Assembly: GCA_035582835.1 (NCBI GenBank) | Contig: JAYKAV010003266.1 | Coordinates: forward strand, 1,325,652 to 1,389,651 | Reading direction: 5' to 3' | DNA length: 64,000 nucleotides | DNA from: Phoebastria nigripes | Lineage: Eukaryota > Chordata > Aves > Procellariiformes > Diomedeidae | Shown: one piece after another, positions 40,380-53,500 of the stretch | Position numbering within the stretch: the stretch's first letter is position 1 | Layout: the number at the start of each line of letters is the position of its first letter | Notes under the pieces: model-generated | Database searches by the model: none | The model's input: only the letters and a program-made list of their open reading frames with translations | What the model was told of the DNA's origin: nothing | Program-made: the position numbers and the translations under genes

Positions 40380-43300
40380 GGTGTGGTCTGTTCAAATAGC
40401 GACGATCTGGAAAGCAGGAAAAAAAGCCAACAGTTAAAAGCGTACCTGCACATACAAATTTATGACACTGTCTTCTGAAAGTAGCAACACGCTCCCCTTC
40501 TCCAAATACTCCCAAGAACAAAGATCTCTTTAGTAACAGCTATGGTTTTTATTTTTCCACCTGGGCACTCAAGTTTAGATGGCCGCTCTGACAGCCCCAG
40601 TTTACATGAGATGCCCAAAGCCGGACCCGTGAGCCTGCCGGTGCTCAGAGAGGAAGAGGATGAATACACCATGGTACAAACACAGCGCAGCCACATGCGC
40701 CAGCAGCACAAGCTCTCACTGCCTGTCCTCTGCATTCTCAGCGTTTTATAGCATAATCCAATGAGTATTGGACAAGAAAATTAGATCAGAAAGATGCAAG
40801 TAGAGAGGTTTACTTCTCCCACCCACCCTCAGCAGGGAAGGATTTAGGTCAGTATTTTCTCTCTGCAAAAGGTCAGGCCTAACTTACGGCTGCCAAGGCA
40901 GAACCTCTCTGCTCGCCCAAGCAAGGGCTCTGCCTTTTTATGGAAATCTTGCGACTCCCTCAACTCGCTACACAGCACCAGAAAACTTCTCGTTCTCAAC
41001 GAGATTCCCTGACAAATAAGGCAAATGACAAAGCTGGTGATAAACATTTTACACTATGTTTACATTATAAGCCAGGCTGGGCTGTCCCTATCAACAGAGC
41101 TCAAGCAAACAATGACCTCAGCAGCTAATTATCTTCCCTCTCTTCCCCCAGCAAGATAGCGCTTTCTTCCCAAGTAAGGCTTCAGAAACACGAGTGCTAT
41201 GAGGCTGGGCAAGCTGCGTTTCTCAAAGGCATTTCAAACTAACATTGCCACAGGATTTATGGGTTCACTGGCTACAGTTTGAGGATTGCTTTAAAAATAA
41301 AAATGTTTTCCAAGTAGTTTGATAGAAAAATGTATCACCTTGTCGACTACCGTTAACAACAGTCTGCAAAGAACAGGGATCGTATTTTTAGCTTTGCAAC
41401 TGTGGATGACTCCCTGACAATCTGTGTCTCAAGTTTATATAATCATTAAATCGGGACAGGTTTTTTTCTATCATTTAAATTCCCAAGGGAAAGCTGTAAA
41501 ACACAGAGTCAAGAGGAAAGCCACATGCTGCCGCACAGCCATAGCCAGTCCCCGCCGGAGCTGCATCGGGACTGGCAGCTGAACACGTTACTGGAGACCT
41601 TGCCCCAACATCCTACTTTTAACCCTCACCCCTCAACCACGGTATGTTTTATGGTCTAAATGTGACACAAGTTCAGGTTTAAACAAAAATTTAAAAATCC
41701 CGCATGCAGCTGGAGAGAAGCATACAAATTCTGCAGCCGGTTTCACACAACTTTAAGCTCATTTTTAAGTCAGAAGAACAGAAATACAGGGCTCGCCTGC
41801 CCGCGCTGAGGCTCTCTGCAGTCACGTAGCCAAGCTGCCCTTCCCTCACCCAAGCCTTAGAGGGGGAATAAATCAGCAGCAGCCCATAGTTTTAAGCACC
41901 TTGGGGAGGTTTTTCTTCAACTCTTGAAACCTATATGAGCTGCAGTTGCTTATCTTCATAGAAATTGTGAAACTAAGTCAAACTGAAAGGGATTTTCCAG
42001 AATGGTAACTTTGACTATCTAAAAGCAGAGCAAGCAATGTCTATGAACTGTAGTACATTGACAACATTTTTGGTTAAAATTCTGGCAGCTGTAAGCTCTT
42101 CTGCTTGAAAATTTCCCCAAGAAGTAACATTCACTTCCTTTCTTTCAAAAATCATGATTTTGGATGGGAAGGAGAGGGGAATTCCAATCAGCAATGATTT
42201 TTCCCCTTGATAATCCTTAGAAATTAAAAGGCAATGCATTTTTTATAAAGTATAAATGCAACTTATTGATCCAGTTTATCTTCATCTTCCTACAGTTCCA
42301 CAGTCTGTTCCACCCAAGAAAACCCGGAAAGCAATCAAGCTAAGGGTTAAATTTAGCTGTGAACTCTTTCACTTCTTATTTATAGTAAAAATACTTGTGG
42401 GAAAGTTTCAGCTGGGAGCAGTACAAGACTAACTTCTCATTTCTTCTCTACAGTATTTGCTGATTTTTTTTTTTTTTCAGGTGCAACAGGAAACCAAGAT
42501 CCTGAAACGCATGAGCCTTATTACTGTAAACCCCACACGCCTTAATTATCTTGCAGCTCTTTCACAAGTCTGTTAATGTTATCTATTTATACAACATGAA
42601 TAGTGCTCAAGAAATTACTATGCTGCATCCTAGCCAACTTTTCATTTGGCAACTGTTTATGCCCACCTAAATACAGTCAGACACAGTAGCATTCATTTCC
42701 ATCCAGAGCTCTGTGTAGTGGAGTTGCATTCTGTGAAGCAACAGCTACGTTTCCAAATGGAATGAAATTATGGGTGTTAAGTGTTTCTTTTGATTCAAGA
42801 GAAGAATATGATCACTAAGGAGTGTAAAAAAAAAAAACTTTTAGTGTTAACATAAATGTTGTGAAACTGGTCTCATTAGTTCTGAATGCTGTGGTGCAAA
42901 ATAAAGCCAAAGCTGAGCATGTCTCCTTGCTCGTGCTCCCTTTTCCCATACATACACAGCCACCTAGCTACGGCAGGACAACCGTGGGGCACAGAGCACA
43001 TTCCATACTAACTAACCCATCGCTGCCCTGAGCAGCGGGCTCCCTCCTCCCCGCTGTGTCAGACTCTCCGACCTACCCTGCACCTGTACAGCCACTTTAA
43101 ATACAGAGTAATAAATTAGTAGGGTTCAGATTTCATCTATAATAACGAACAATCTTTGCTTCTACACTGCAAAACACCTGACACCTCAGGATTAATCTCT
43201 TCTTTTCTTTATTCTTTAACAGGAGCATCTCTTTNCTGCTGCTACTGTCACCAACACTGCCTGGGAAGTGACAGAAACGGATATTCAGCCATTCACAGCA

Positions 43301-44409
43301 TCAGCCCCAAACTGCCCAGCTCTTTCCTGAAAGAAGAGTGAAGGGCCCTACTCTGTGAACAGATGGAGAGGTGAAGAAAAGATGCAGGATATTTGTTTTA
43401 ATATACAAAAACGAAAGGCAGTGCAGGCAGGATGGCAGAAGGATCTCTGAGAAGGACCAGCAGATGGATGCAAACGCAGATGAAGCTGTAACCTGAACCG
43501 TGGCTCCAAGCACCCGCTCACCTGCATCTTTATTCAGCCAAGCACTCTCTTAACTGCACGAGTCATCTTTCGCCCTGTTGCAACCGAGTGGCTGAATCAG
43601 GGTAAAAAGAAGCAAAACTTTCAGGGTATTTCCCAACCAGCGGAAGAAGCCAGGCAGAGGCTGCGGGGAGGGCAGCGTGGGGAGAACGGACGAGGCCCTT
43701 CAGGAGATAAACCTGACACAAAAATTAGCCGCTCCTGTTACAAAAGTTTCACCAGCTTATCAAGTTTATAATTTGGGTGGTGGGGAGAGAGAGGCATAAA
43801 CAAAGAAGGTAAGCGAACACAGCACTGAAAGAGAGTGGGTGCAAGAACTTCACGCTAACCTGAAATGTCACGTGCGCCCTGTGAAATGCAAATGCCTGAG
43901 TACAAATTCATACACCGGAAGAAGGCAGTTTGTATTTATTAGTTTCTCCTTCCTTCTCCAAACACTGATGGAGCTACGAGCAACAGGAGGTGCAGATATG
44001 CTGCTCAGCGTGAGGAAGACAGTGGTAAGAGCACGTGGTCTGATGGTTTTGCATAACTTGATGAAACATTGGCCATAACTGGTGACACAATCCCCATTAA
44101 GTAAGACAGTAACAAAAGACTTAAAAAAATAAAAATCAAAGCAGACACATTCTTGACTCAGCCTTAAAAAGAAAAACTGTGGACTATAAACATAGATTTG
44201 TATTTTGTACGACAGCAGAGGACATCAGGAAAGACAGAACACAAAACTTCAGGGTTTCTTTTCCCCACTACAGGAAACAAGGTTCAGGCAACTTTTTATT
44301 TTAAACAACGCATTATACACTTACCAATTCTCAAATTTCTCCAACTGCCAATATTTTCACAGTTAGCAATTTCATTTGAAATACATAGAGAACATTAGAA
44401 AACTCATAC

Positions 44410-44479
44410 CTTGGCATAAAAGATCTCTCATCAGTGTTAGCAGCCCTACTGAAGGTTTTTCCAGGCTCCCTACAAGGGA
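44410..44479 (-). other. RAP1A: Candidate noncoding 5' exon of RAP1A
   Basis: On the - strand a T16-CTTCCCCAG acceptor (AG at 44480-44481) precedes 70 bases that end in the donor CCAAG|GTATGAG (GT at 44408-44409). Both sites are strong and on the RAP1A strand. This is the best-bounded exon-like segment I found between promoter and first coding exon. If spliced to 40406 it would introduce a short upstream frame overlapping the RAP1A start. Identity is not proven. Confidence 0.35.
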
Positions 44480-46783
44480 CTGGGGAAGAAAAAAAAAAAA
44501 AAAAGAGAATTAATCATTTTTCAAATGACACTGTATGGAAGCATCAAATCTTCTCTTTATGGTTTCAAACCAAAACATGCAAAATGGTTACAAAATTTGC
44601 TCTTTGCTTCATCGATGGAGCTCTACGCAATTTCTGAATACTCGAATCAAATTACCTTAAAAACAAGAACTCCAGCACAATTCAACCTTGCTTCTAGGAC
44701 AGTAAAAGATTTGGGGGGGTCGGGGGAAGCCAATGGCAAAACACAATTTCTACTTGATTATGTCATTAAAAAAATGCTTTACAAACTGGACTTGCAGTTC
44801 AGGTAAACCATAGGAAAACGACATGAAATTCAACTTTCTTAGGTGAAAAAGTAAAAACCAAGCTCACAACCGTAAATGTCACATTTCTGTTTAATACAGG
44901 ACTGCACGGGCTTTTGGAAGCGAGAAGTAAAACTTGTCCCTGTGCTATGCAGTGTCAGCTCAGCCATCCAATCTTTCATGTCTGGTGACAAAGCTTCAGT
45001 CTGAAAACAGAGTAACCACGGCTGACGAGTCTGGTTTTCCAAGAGCCACAGCGCGTCCACTGCCCTGCTCGGGGCAGGCTGGGCCAGACACAGCCAAGCT
45101 ACGAAGCTGGAATGCTCCTACACCTCCGGCCCCGGCACAGGCGGCAGAAGAGCTGCAGCAGTGCAGGACCGCGCTCCGGCTCGGTCCTCCTCACCTCCCA
45201 TCAGCTCAGGCAAGGGCTGCTCACCCTGCCACCTCGTTGGCTTAAGATTTCATTTAGGAGCACAAGTTACTTTCAGTTTGGGGGCTTTTTCCCTTTTTTT
45301 TTTTTTTTAAATGAAAATTTCAAGTTCCTGATTTTTGTCTACCAGATTTGATAGCAATAAAATACAGTCTGCAGACATGGAAGGAAAAGATTGCCATCGC
45401 AGGGAGAAGTACTTCTCTCTTCTTATGCACTTTTTCAAATCATTATCTAAATAGCTTGTCTGTTGTTTTCTTTACATCAATTTTTACTGGATTTATGCAA
45501 AGTTGCCACTTCTGTCCACAATCCCCTGTACCTGTTATTTGATGACTGCATTTGCAAAAAGTTCACACACATTTCCAAAGTCTCACTTTTTCTCCTTCCT
45601 CTGGCAACGCCTTCTACCTCAATACCATGGATTTCATCCCCCAAATACATATTGACAGCTATCCTCCCTCTATTTCTGACCATTCATTGTTCAGCTAACC
45701 CAGGTGTGGGAATTTTAAAGAACAGTTCAATGACCAACTCCTATTGAAAGTCAACAGGATCCGGGCTCCCACATCCCTTCTTCCAACTTACTTGAAACTC
45801 CCTCCCCGCTGCCTTTGCACCTGCAGCACGCCGTGCCTGCGCCAGCGTGGGAAAGCATCACCCCAGAAACCCGGGGAAATGTGTTTCTGAAGAACAAGCT
45901 ACAGATAACAGATCAGCAAGGATATTTAAAAACTGAGTCAGTACTAAATGAGTCAGAAGGCCACGGCTGGACTGAGAGGCGAGGGGGAGGCAGGGCAGAG
46001 GGGGAGACATCTGCTCCTCCGCAGCTCCCACTTGCTGCAGCGAAGCCGCGCGGGCAGGCGCTGGCGTTACACGGCAGCTGAAGCGGGGCTGGAAATGCCG
46101 CCGAGGGCACTGGCTGGGCTTCACTGCACTGTCAGCACAGGTCCAGTAGGTAGGTTTAAACAGGCACGGCCACTTTTTAACAGATTAACAGACCCCATCC
46201 ATTCTGACAAACTGGATTAATCAAACCCTCACCCGAAAGCCGGCTGCTACGGATCTCCAAGTGCTCAGGAGCTTCCTGCACTCTCCAGGCTCTTTACTCC
46301 TCTCCCCCCGTTTGCTTTTCCCACAACAAAAAGACAACTTTCTCCTGCGGGAGAGATGGGAGCTGCTTAAGTCAAATCACCATGTTCCCGTTGGACTTTT
46401 TCTCCCTAATATAGTCTACACAAAACTTCACTTACAAAAGACAAACCAAGGTCAGCCTAACACTGCTTGAGGTTGCATCAAGTTTGCAATGCATTTTAAG
46501 AGATGAAAATGTAGTTATTTTCTGCTATCAAGAACACAGGAGAAAGCCGGCTATCTTTAAAGCAGCCCAGTGACCCTGAGTGATCACAAAGGGGAGAAAC
46601 CATCGCTTGACCACTCGCAATTGGCATTGCCGTGGTAAAATCCAACGACTGTTGCATGACCTACAAAGTAAAATTATTTTACGGAATCCATTAGGTTTCT
46701 TTCTTGTAAGAAACACATAGTGCCTGTGCCACCGTGTCGTACCTCTGCAGCTGAGCAGCACGATCTCGGCAGCACACCTCTTC

Positions 46784-46817
46784 GGGGAGGCTGCACCCCA
46801 GGGGAGGCTGCACCCCA
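46784..46817. repeat. Perfect 17-bp tandem duplication
   Basis: GGGGAGGCTGCACCCCA is repeated exactly at 46784-46800 and 46801-46817. It is a likely length polymorphism. Confidence 0.85.
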
Positions 46818-49800
46818 CGCCAGCGCCAGGCGCAGCATCACCGCATGCAGCAAACAGAAGCATCAGGCACTGATGCTATCAGGGTCTCTCTGAAACTAAT
46901 CCAGCATCCTGTCCCGTACCTCTCCAGCCCGTGCACGAGCCCTGCCGTGCCCCGGCTCCGCTTCCTCCTCCGGCCACCTGGGCGGCCCCACGCCGCAGAG
47001 GGACGGAGGGGGAGAGGCCGTCCTCCCAGCCCTGCCCGGGCAGCACAGACGTCACGCGTCCGACACTACTTGAGCATCTACAAACTGTGAAAAAAGAAAA
47101 GGGCGGAGGGGAGAGGATGGAGGTGTACCCAGACAGGGGATGCAGCATCTCACTTGTGCCCCTCGAGAGCGGGACAAGTCCCAGTGCCACCATCCCCCTG
47201 CCCCAGTAACCCTGCTGGCTCCTTGTCCAACTGTTTTAAAAGATTGTAATACTTGCGGTATCACAATCCTTTGTTCAGTAAGACTGAACTTCAGCAGCAG
47301 TGATACTTCAAACAGTAATCATACCCGTGGCTACACCCTGCTGCGATGACAGACAAAGGGTCCTCTGCCTTCAGCCTTTTATAGGTTCAGCTCCAGCTAC
47401 ACCAAAGTCTCTATGCACAATTAAAAGCCTACAGCTGTGTGTCCCTCTGTTTTTGGAGTAGCAGACCAACATCCATAGATAAGCCTGCTGAGTAAGTGCT
47501 GTACTGCAGGAAGCCTCGTATTTTGTTTTTCCCTGCTGGCCCCGGTTCTGGCTCCCCCAGCCCTGCCTGGGGTGGAAACCAGCACCCGCCAACTCCTGAG
47601 CCTGCAGCCTGGGAAGTGCAGACTTACCCCGAACATCGATGGGCAGCCACTGTCTTTCACTAACAGCCCAGGCAGCAGGGTCCTGCTCACAGGCTTTGCC
47701 CGCATAAGTAAAGAGGCGGAAGACGAGGTGGTATTTCCCGATCCGCAGGCAGGGCAGGACACACGCTCACCCTGCGCTGCCAGCGTTGTGGGGGCATGGC
47801 GAGACAAGCCCTTGGAAAGCGTCCCTGGTCCTTCAAACCCCAGATGAGACTGTCTGGCTTTACGTGGCTACCTGCTCTTCCCAAGAGCATTTCTGAAAGC
47901 TTCCAAGGAATAAAAGAAGCAATTGTTCCCCTTTTAACACTAGAATCATAGGAAGTTTACATGAAAAACTAGTAATTGTTCTTTTCAAAGTTTTGTTTGT
48001 TTTTTTTTTTTTTTTCAAGCAGCTCTGCATTCAACATTCCAGAGCCATGGGCATGTGCCACTTTGGAACCACAGAAGTCAAAATGTTGCAGAAACAGATA
48101 ACGAAGTTGTCATAATTCTTGTCAAGTATTTTTCCAAATATAATAGGAAGTGAGTCTACAGCAAAGCAGAGTTCATTCAGGCAGCTCCTGCTGCAAGCAT
48201 TTGCTTGGATCCAATTTATACACACCTGAAAACAGGGATTTTTAGTGAAAGTGCTGACACAGTCTCAGCTGTGGACTGAAGACAGACGACAACNCAGCAA
48301 TACAGACTGCATTTTCACTCAAGAAGCACAACGCACAGCCCTAGTTTAAAACAGGGTGAGAGAAAAGGAACAGAAAAAAGCGAGGCACCGAACGAGCACA
48401 CACCAAACCACAAGCATCAGTTCCTAGAGACAGCGCGAAACAGCCCCTCAAGGTGCAGCTTCTACAGCCACGTGCACTGTTAACCTGAGGTGTATTCTGC
48501 TCTCTCGCAGAATCCTGGAAAGATGCACTGTGGTGTCCCTGGGATAGAGGAGCGAGGGGCAGGGAGCAAATACCACTCACCTGGCTTTAGGGAAGAAAAA
48601 AAGAGAATAACCTCCTTCTGAGTGCTGGCTTGCTCGTCACCCACACCTCCCTTTTTCTAGCAGTCTGATTTTCACATGCGGAAACCAAAATATTTAACAT
48701 TTCAAGGGGAAATGTGCTGTCAGCATTTTACAGATTTGGGAGAGAAACGCGCAGATGTCTGCGTGAACGCCAGCACCTCCCGCCCCTGGCTGGCTGCGCT
48801 ACCCCAGTGGCCATCGCTTTCCCATTTCCCGCGAGGGGCAGATTCTTAGGACGTTACAGCCACGTGTCTTGGTTACTTTTACCCTGGCAGCGAAATACTG
48901 AATCATGGCTACTATAAACATACCTGTTTAATTTTAAACTTGTAAATGTTCTTCATGCCAGTTTTTTAAGTTACTATAAACTAGGCCATGAAAAGGGGTG
49001 GATTTTTTTTAAAAGTACCTACTAAACATTGCTCAATTCTCCACCAAAATCCCTTCATTACTCATAGCCGTGTTTGCAAAACAAACTCAAATCCAGCACT
49101 TCTGCAAAGGAAAGATCTACGATGATCAAAATCACATTAAAACTGACAGATCCCCTCCACAATAAAAAACCCCAAACAAATAGAAAGAATGATACAGCAG
49201 GGAAGGCTGGAAACACGAGACCTGGGGCTCTACCCTTGGCTTCACCAAGGACCAGCACTTGCCAAACTATGGGCTGCAAAGTGCCGGCGGCACCGCGCCG
49301 GTTTGGCCGCCCAGCGCCGGCACTACCAAACGACAGCTCCACTCACCATCTGCTCCCTAATTAGTTATTTGTTATACACCATGTTCTTAGATATTAAATT
49401 ACTCAATGAAGTCGAAAGCNCGTTAAATACTTCCCTAATATTAATCAAAGCTGTCAACAATTACGCAACTGTTACATACCAGCTACGGAAACCTGTCGGG
49501 AAGAGGGATGGTGGATCACAAATGAAAGGGTGTTTGTCTGCAAATCGCACAATTAATGGACACCTCCCCTAAAAAGCAGCGAGACAAACACCGCCATAGA
49601 CTTACCCTGTTAGTTAGCACGGAATTTATTTAAATAATAAAAATCACTGCCATGGACTCACTTGGCAAGTCCCTTCCCCAAGGCAGTCAATCTCCCTGTC
49701 TTTAGGGTACACAGAAAACCTCCTCCACCTTTCCTGAGGCCATCAACATCAGAAAAGTGAGAGGGAAGGAAAAAAAAAGAAAAAAAAAAGACGACAAGAC

Positions 49801-50524
49801 TAAGCAGAAAGCAGGACTTCAATGTGACTTTAAAGTACAATTTGACAAACCTCCATTCACACAATCTTCAGCGTCTACCTCTATTTTATTACTCGTTATC
49901 ACTGCAGTATCTGACACCCAGGTAATGTATTTTACATATTAACTTTATATAATAGCATACATCTTTTATACATTGTGGCAGGAATCTGACCCTCAATTTC
50001 ACAATTTAACAGTAAAAACATTACCATTTCCACTGACTGCTTTCAGCATCAAATCAAATACAAATCAAGGCAACAAGTGTATAACTAACTGTATGCATAA
50101 TCGTGTTGTAGGGCGAGTCACTACCCAACTGCGGAGCATTACTGATTCTGCAGTATACATCCAGTCCCGCTAAGTTTATAAGCTTTTGTTCTCCTAAATT
50201 CAATGCAGGCCAAAACCAGAGTTATTTCTTGTAAAAACAAGGAAAACATTTTGGTTCCAGGCAGGAATTTACATTGCCTAATCAACCTATTTCAGACTTG
50301 AGTAGCTTCAGCATTAGAAAACAGGTATTTTGGACATTCAGAAACACGCGTACTCCTCAGGGGAAGCCTAAGTACACCGAAGAACTGGAGCAACTCATAA
50401 GTGAGTTCCAATTCCCTACAGTAAGACTTGGGAACTGAATCTAATCCTGAACCACTACTGTGCTAAAAAGCATTTTAATAAAGTACCCATAAACTGAATT
50501 CACTGTGATTAGTGAAAAGTTGTA

Positions 50525-50542
50525 ACAATATTTCAATATTGT
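50525..50542. repeat. Palindrome with 8-bp arms
   Basis: ACAATATT and AATATTGT flank two central bases. It is an AT-rich hairpin or cruciform candidate in the RAP1A 5' intron, without evident function. Confidence 0.6.
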
Positions 50543-53500
50543 AACATACTAATATTTCTAAAAGAGAACTTTCACCAATAATTCATAAATTTACAAACAA
50601 GAAGGCAGCAACATTTTAATAACATACCTTGTCCAAGTGAGAGGCAATCACGATTCAGTAATGTAAATCTAAAGACATTCTTTTTTTTGAAGTACTAGAT
50701 GAAAACAAAAAACCACAGCGAGAAGCACACGCGAAGAATAAAGCTAGTGACAAGCCAAATAAGCAAACAGGTACTTGAGAACGCAAGAGAAAAACAACAT
50801 TGTTCCGAGATGTTTTTTGAAGTGTTCAACTGGAAAAGCCAAGAGACCGGCCTTCAAACCTCGCACACATCCATTCTCAAAAACTCAAGTCCCGACCGTG
50901 TGCTCTTCCGAACTACATCCAAATCGCCAGTTTCTGCGTAATTTCACACCTTCCGCGGTGTATTGCAAAGGTTACTGATGCAGGGCCAAAGCCATAAAAG
51001 CCTGGGCTAAGAGTAAAGTCCTCTAGCAACAGTTGTCCTTTCCGACTTCAGTGTGGTGCTGAACTGGTGCTTTGAGCAAATTAACTACAGCACACACGAA
51101 CAAGTCAGAGAAACAACCTTCTTTCAAAATAGCAGTAATTCTGTAATTTGAAAAAGTGTTTTTATGCACAAACATATTGAGATTGATCTTCCTCGGCCTG
51201 TAATCTTTTCTGCAACCAGCTTCACGCTGAACTTGCAATTTTAAGTATCATAATGTTAACGTCTATGGAAGTGACTGCCTACTTATTCATTTTAAATTGC
51301 TCTGCTATAGAAGCACTCCAGGCAAGGAACAAGTACTCTGGGCAGCCAAAGCTTGCCATGCTGAAACGGCTAATTTATTTTTTGTCCTATTGGTCTGCAT
51401 TTGCAGAAAGTTGCTAGGGACATGTGCCAGACAGACAAAGACAGGGGAAAGGAAGCCAGAAGCAAAACTCAAAGACCAACACACACTGCATCCCCAAATT
51501 AGAACAAAACGCTACGTCACTCGCTGTAATTGGCAGCCTCCCCTCCGAACGGACTGCAGCACTGCTGCAAATTTAATACTAATGAGCTCTGATCTGCAAG
51601 CAGGAGGAAAGACGTCCACCTAAACTGTGCAGATTTAGGAGAAAATAGACTTTTCTCAATTATATATATAAAACAGTTTAATAGGAAGTATTGTATGGCC
51701 ACATCATGGAAACAGAATGGCGATGAATCACACAGCTAATGCCTGTGTAGCAGACAGCCGGCAGGACAGAGGTCCTCCCAAGCAACACCATGGTCGCGCT
51801 CAGCCATTTCTCTTCTTCTCATCTAGAGCTACTTGAGTATTTCTGGCAGAGGGGCTTACACAATGCAGGCGTTCTTGACAGCTTTTTCAGAAGAAAAGAA
51901 GAATACTTTCTTTCCCCCTTCCTCATCAGCAAAACATGTAAATGACAGAGGGCATAAACATTAGACATAGAAGCCGTTTACGGGACTTCCTCCATCTGTT
52001 GTCTACCACATCCACAACTTGCCACNGATTTTTAAGTCCTATATATTTTTTCCTCCATTTTCTTTAGTGGAAAAAAATGTTCTGACCTTTTTTAACACAG
52101 ATTAAATTCCAGACAGACTCTAGGAGGCTCAATCATAGCAAAAGACCGACTACATTACACTTGGTAAGAATAATTTGTTGTGCTGATAGTAGCTTGGCAA
52201 CGTTCTTAACTATGTTCTTCCTGGTTTATATAATTAGAGTAAATAAGTGACATGAGGTAGGTAGATTGTCACTGCCATTTTAGCTTGCACTTTAATTGTT
52301 TTATTTCTGCAGACACTGGTCACTGCCGGGGGCTGGAATCCCGTTTGTCCTTATTCGGTCTCCAACATCGACTCTTTGATGGAGAAACCAATACAGCTTC
52401 CTCCCGATTAAGGTTTCTTTGAAACTTCTTGAAAAAATTGTAGAGGTTTAAACTGCTCTTCAAATGTATTTCTACCCATCAGTGATAAATTCTAAGACTA
52501 ATATTAAGCCTCTAAAAACGCATTGTCTGTTAGCCATAGACCACTGCCCAGCTTTTCAGGAGACCAGGCTAACTTACAATTCCAGGAAATATTAAGATTC
52601 TTTAAATCTTATTGGCAAAGCTGCAATAATCAGTGTGTGTGTATACACTGGATTTGATCACGTAGACCGATCTAAAGGTCAGGTTTGCATATGCAGCCTA
52701 GAGATTTTCACTGCCTTAAAAATACTTTACTGTTTAGTGTGCGTCAGGCACAAGCAACCAAAACACCTATCGTTCCCACGCAACTGCAGCTAATTAAACG
52801 CCTGTTTTAACAACGATTTTTTGAATGAAAAGCCCCACTTACCATATGGCCACTTATTAACACTACATTGTTTATCAGTTTAAATAAAACCCTTACAGCA
52901 ATGAGTATCCATGTAATGAGTACCTGAATACAGTTAACGATGGATGTTTTTTAGCAGTGTAAAGTAGAACTCTACCTCTTGAAATGTTTTCATGGCAAAT
53001 TTTAAGGCTTGATAGGAACCTGAATAGCAGTAAGTTAATGTACAGCATTAACTTAAAATAAAGGAAAAAGTAACAGTTTCATTACTTTTTATTAAGTTAT
53101 TTAATATGGTACTTAATCCTTCAGTATTTAGCTCACTGCCTTAACGCTGCTTGCTGGAACCTGGGGGCAGAGCGGGGTGGAAACTGATTTTTCTTTTACA
53201 ACAAAAATGAAATTTTCTTCTACGTGAAGTCTTTAACTGAAGGAATATTCAAAAATGTTATTAACACTTCAGCACTGGAGCCTGAAGGGCATCACAGCGA
53301 GAACTTTCAGGCCAAGAGTGTTGAGAACCAAAACGCTAGCAGATCTGACCTCTGCACTGGGGGTTCTCTGAAGTTTTTAAATCCTCCTTAATCTGCCAGG
53401 CCTAAAAGGGCAAAACTACTTTGACAATTCATCCTGGAATTTCCTTTATGGAAAATAAAATGTGACACTAACCCCTAAAGGAAATAGCTCTGATAGTTTA

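Noticed and set aside
48577..48600. - strand donor CCAG|GTGAGT as a further RAP1A 5' exon
   Set aside because: Isolated donor-like sites also occur near 43520 and 49604. None has a convincing paired acceptor at exon distance.
50636..50690. Small - strand exon ending in AAG|GTATGT
   Set aside because: The donor is strong but the upstream acceptor lacks a pyrimidine tract, so it is not reported as a feature.
52631..52650. CAGTGT...ACACTG hairpin as a possible microRNA
   Set aside because: The arms are only six bases in a TG-repeat context, far short of a microRNA precursor stem.
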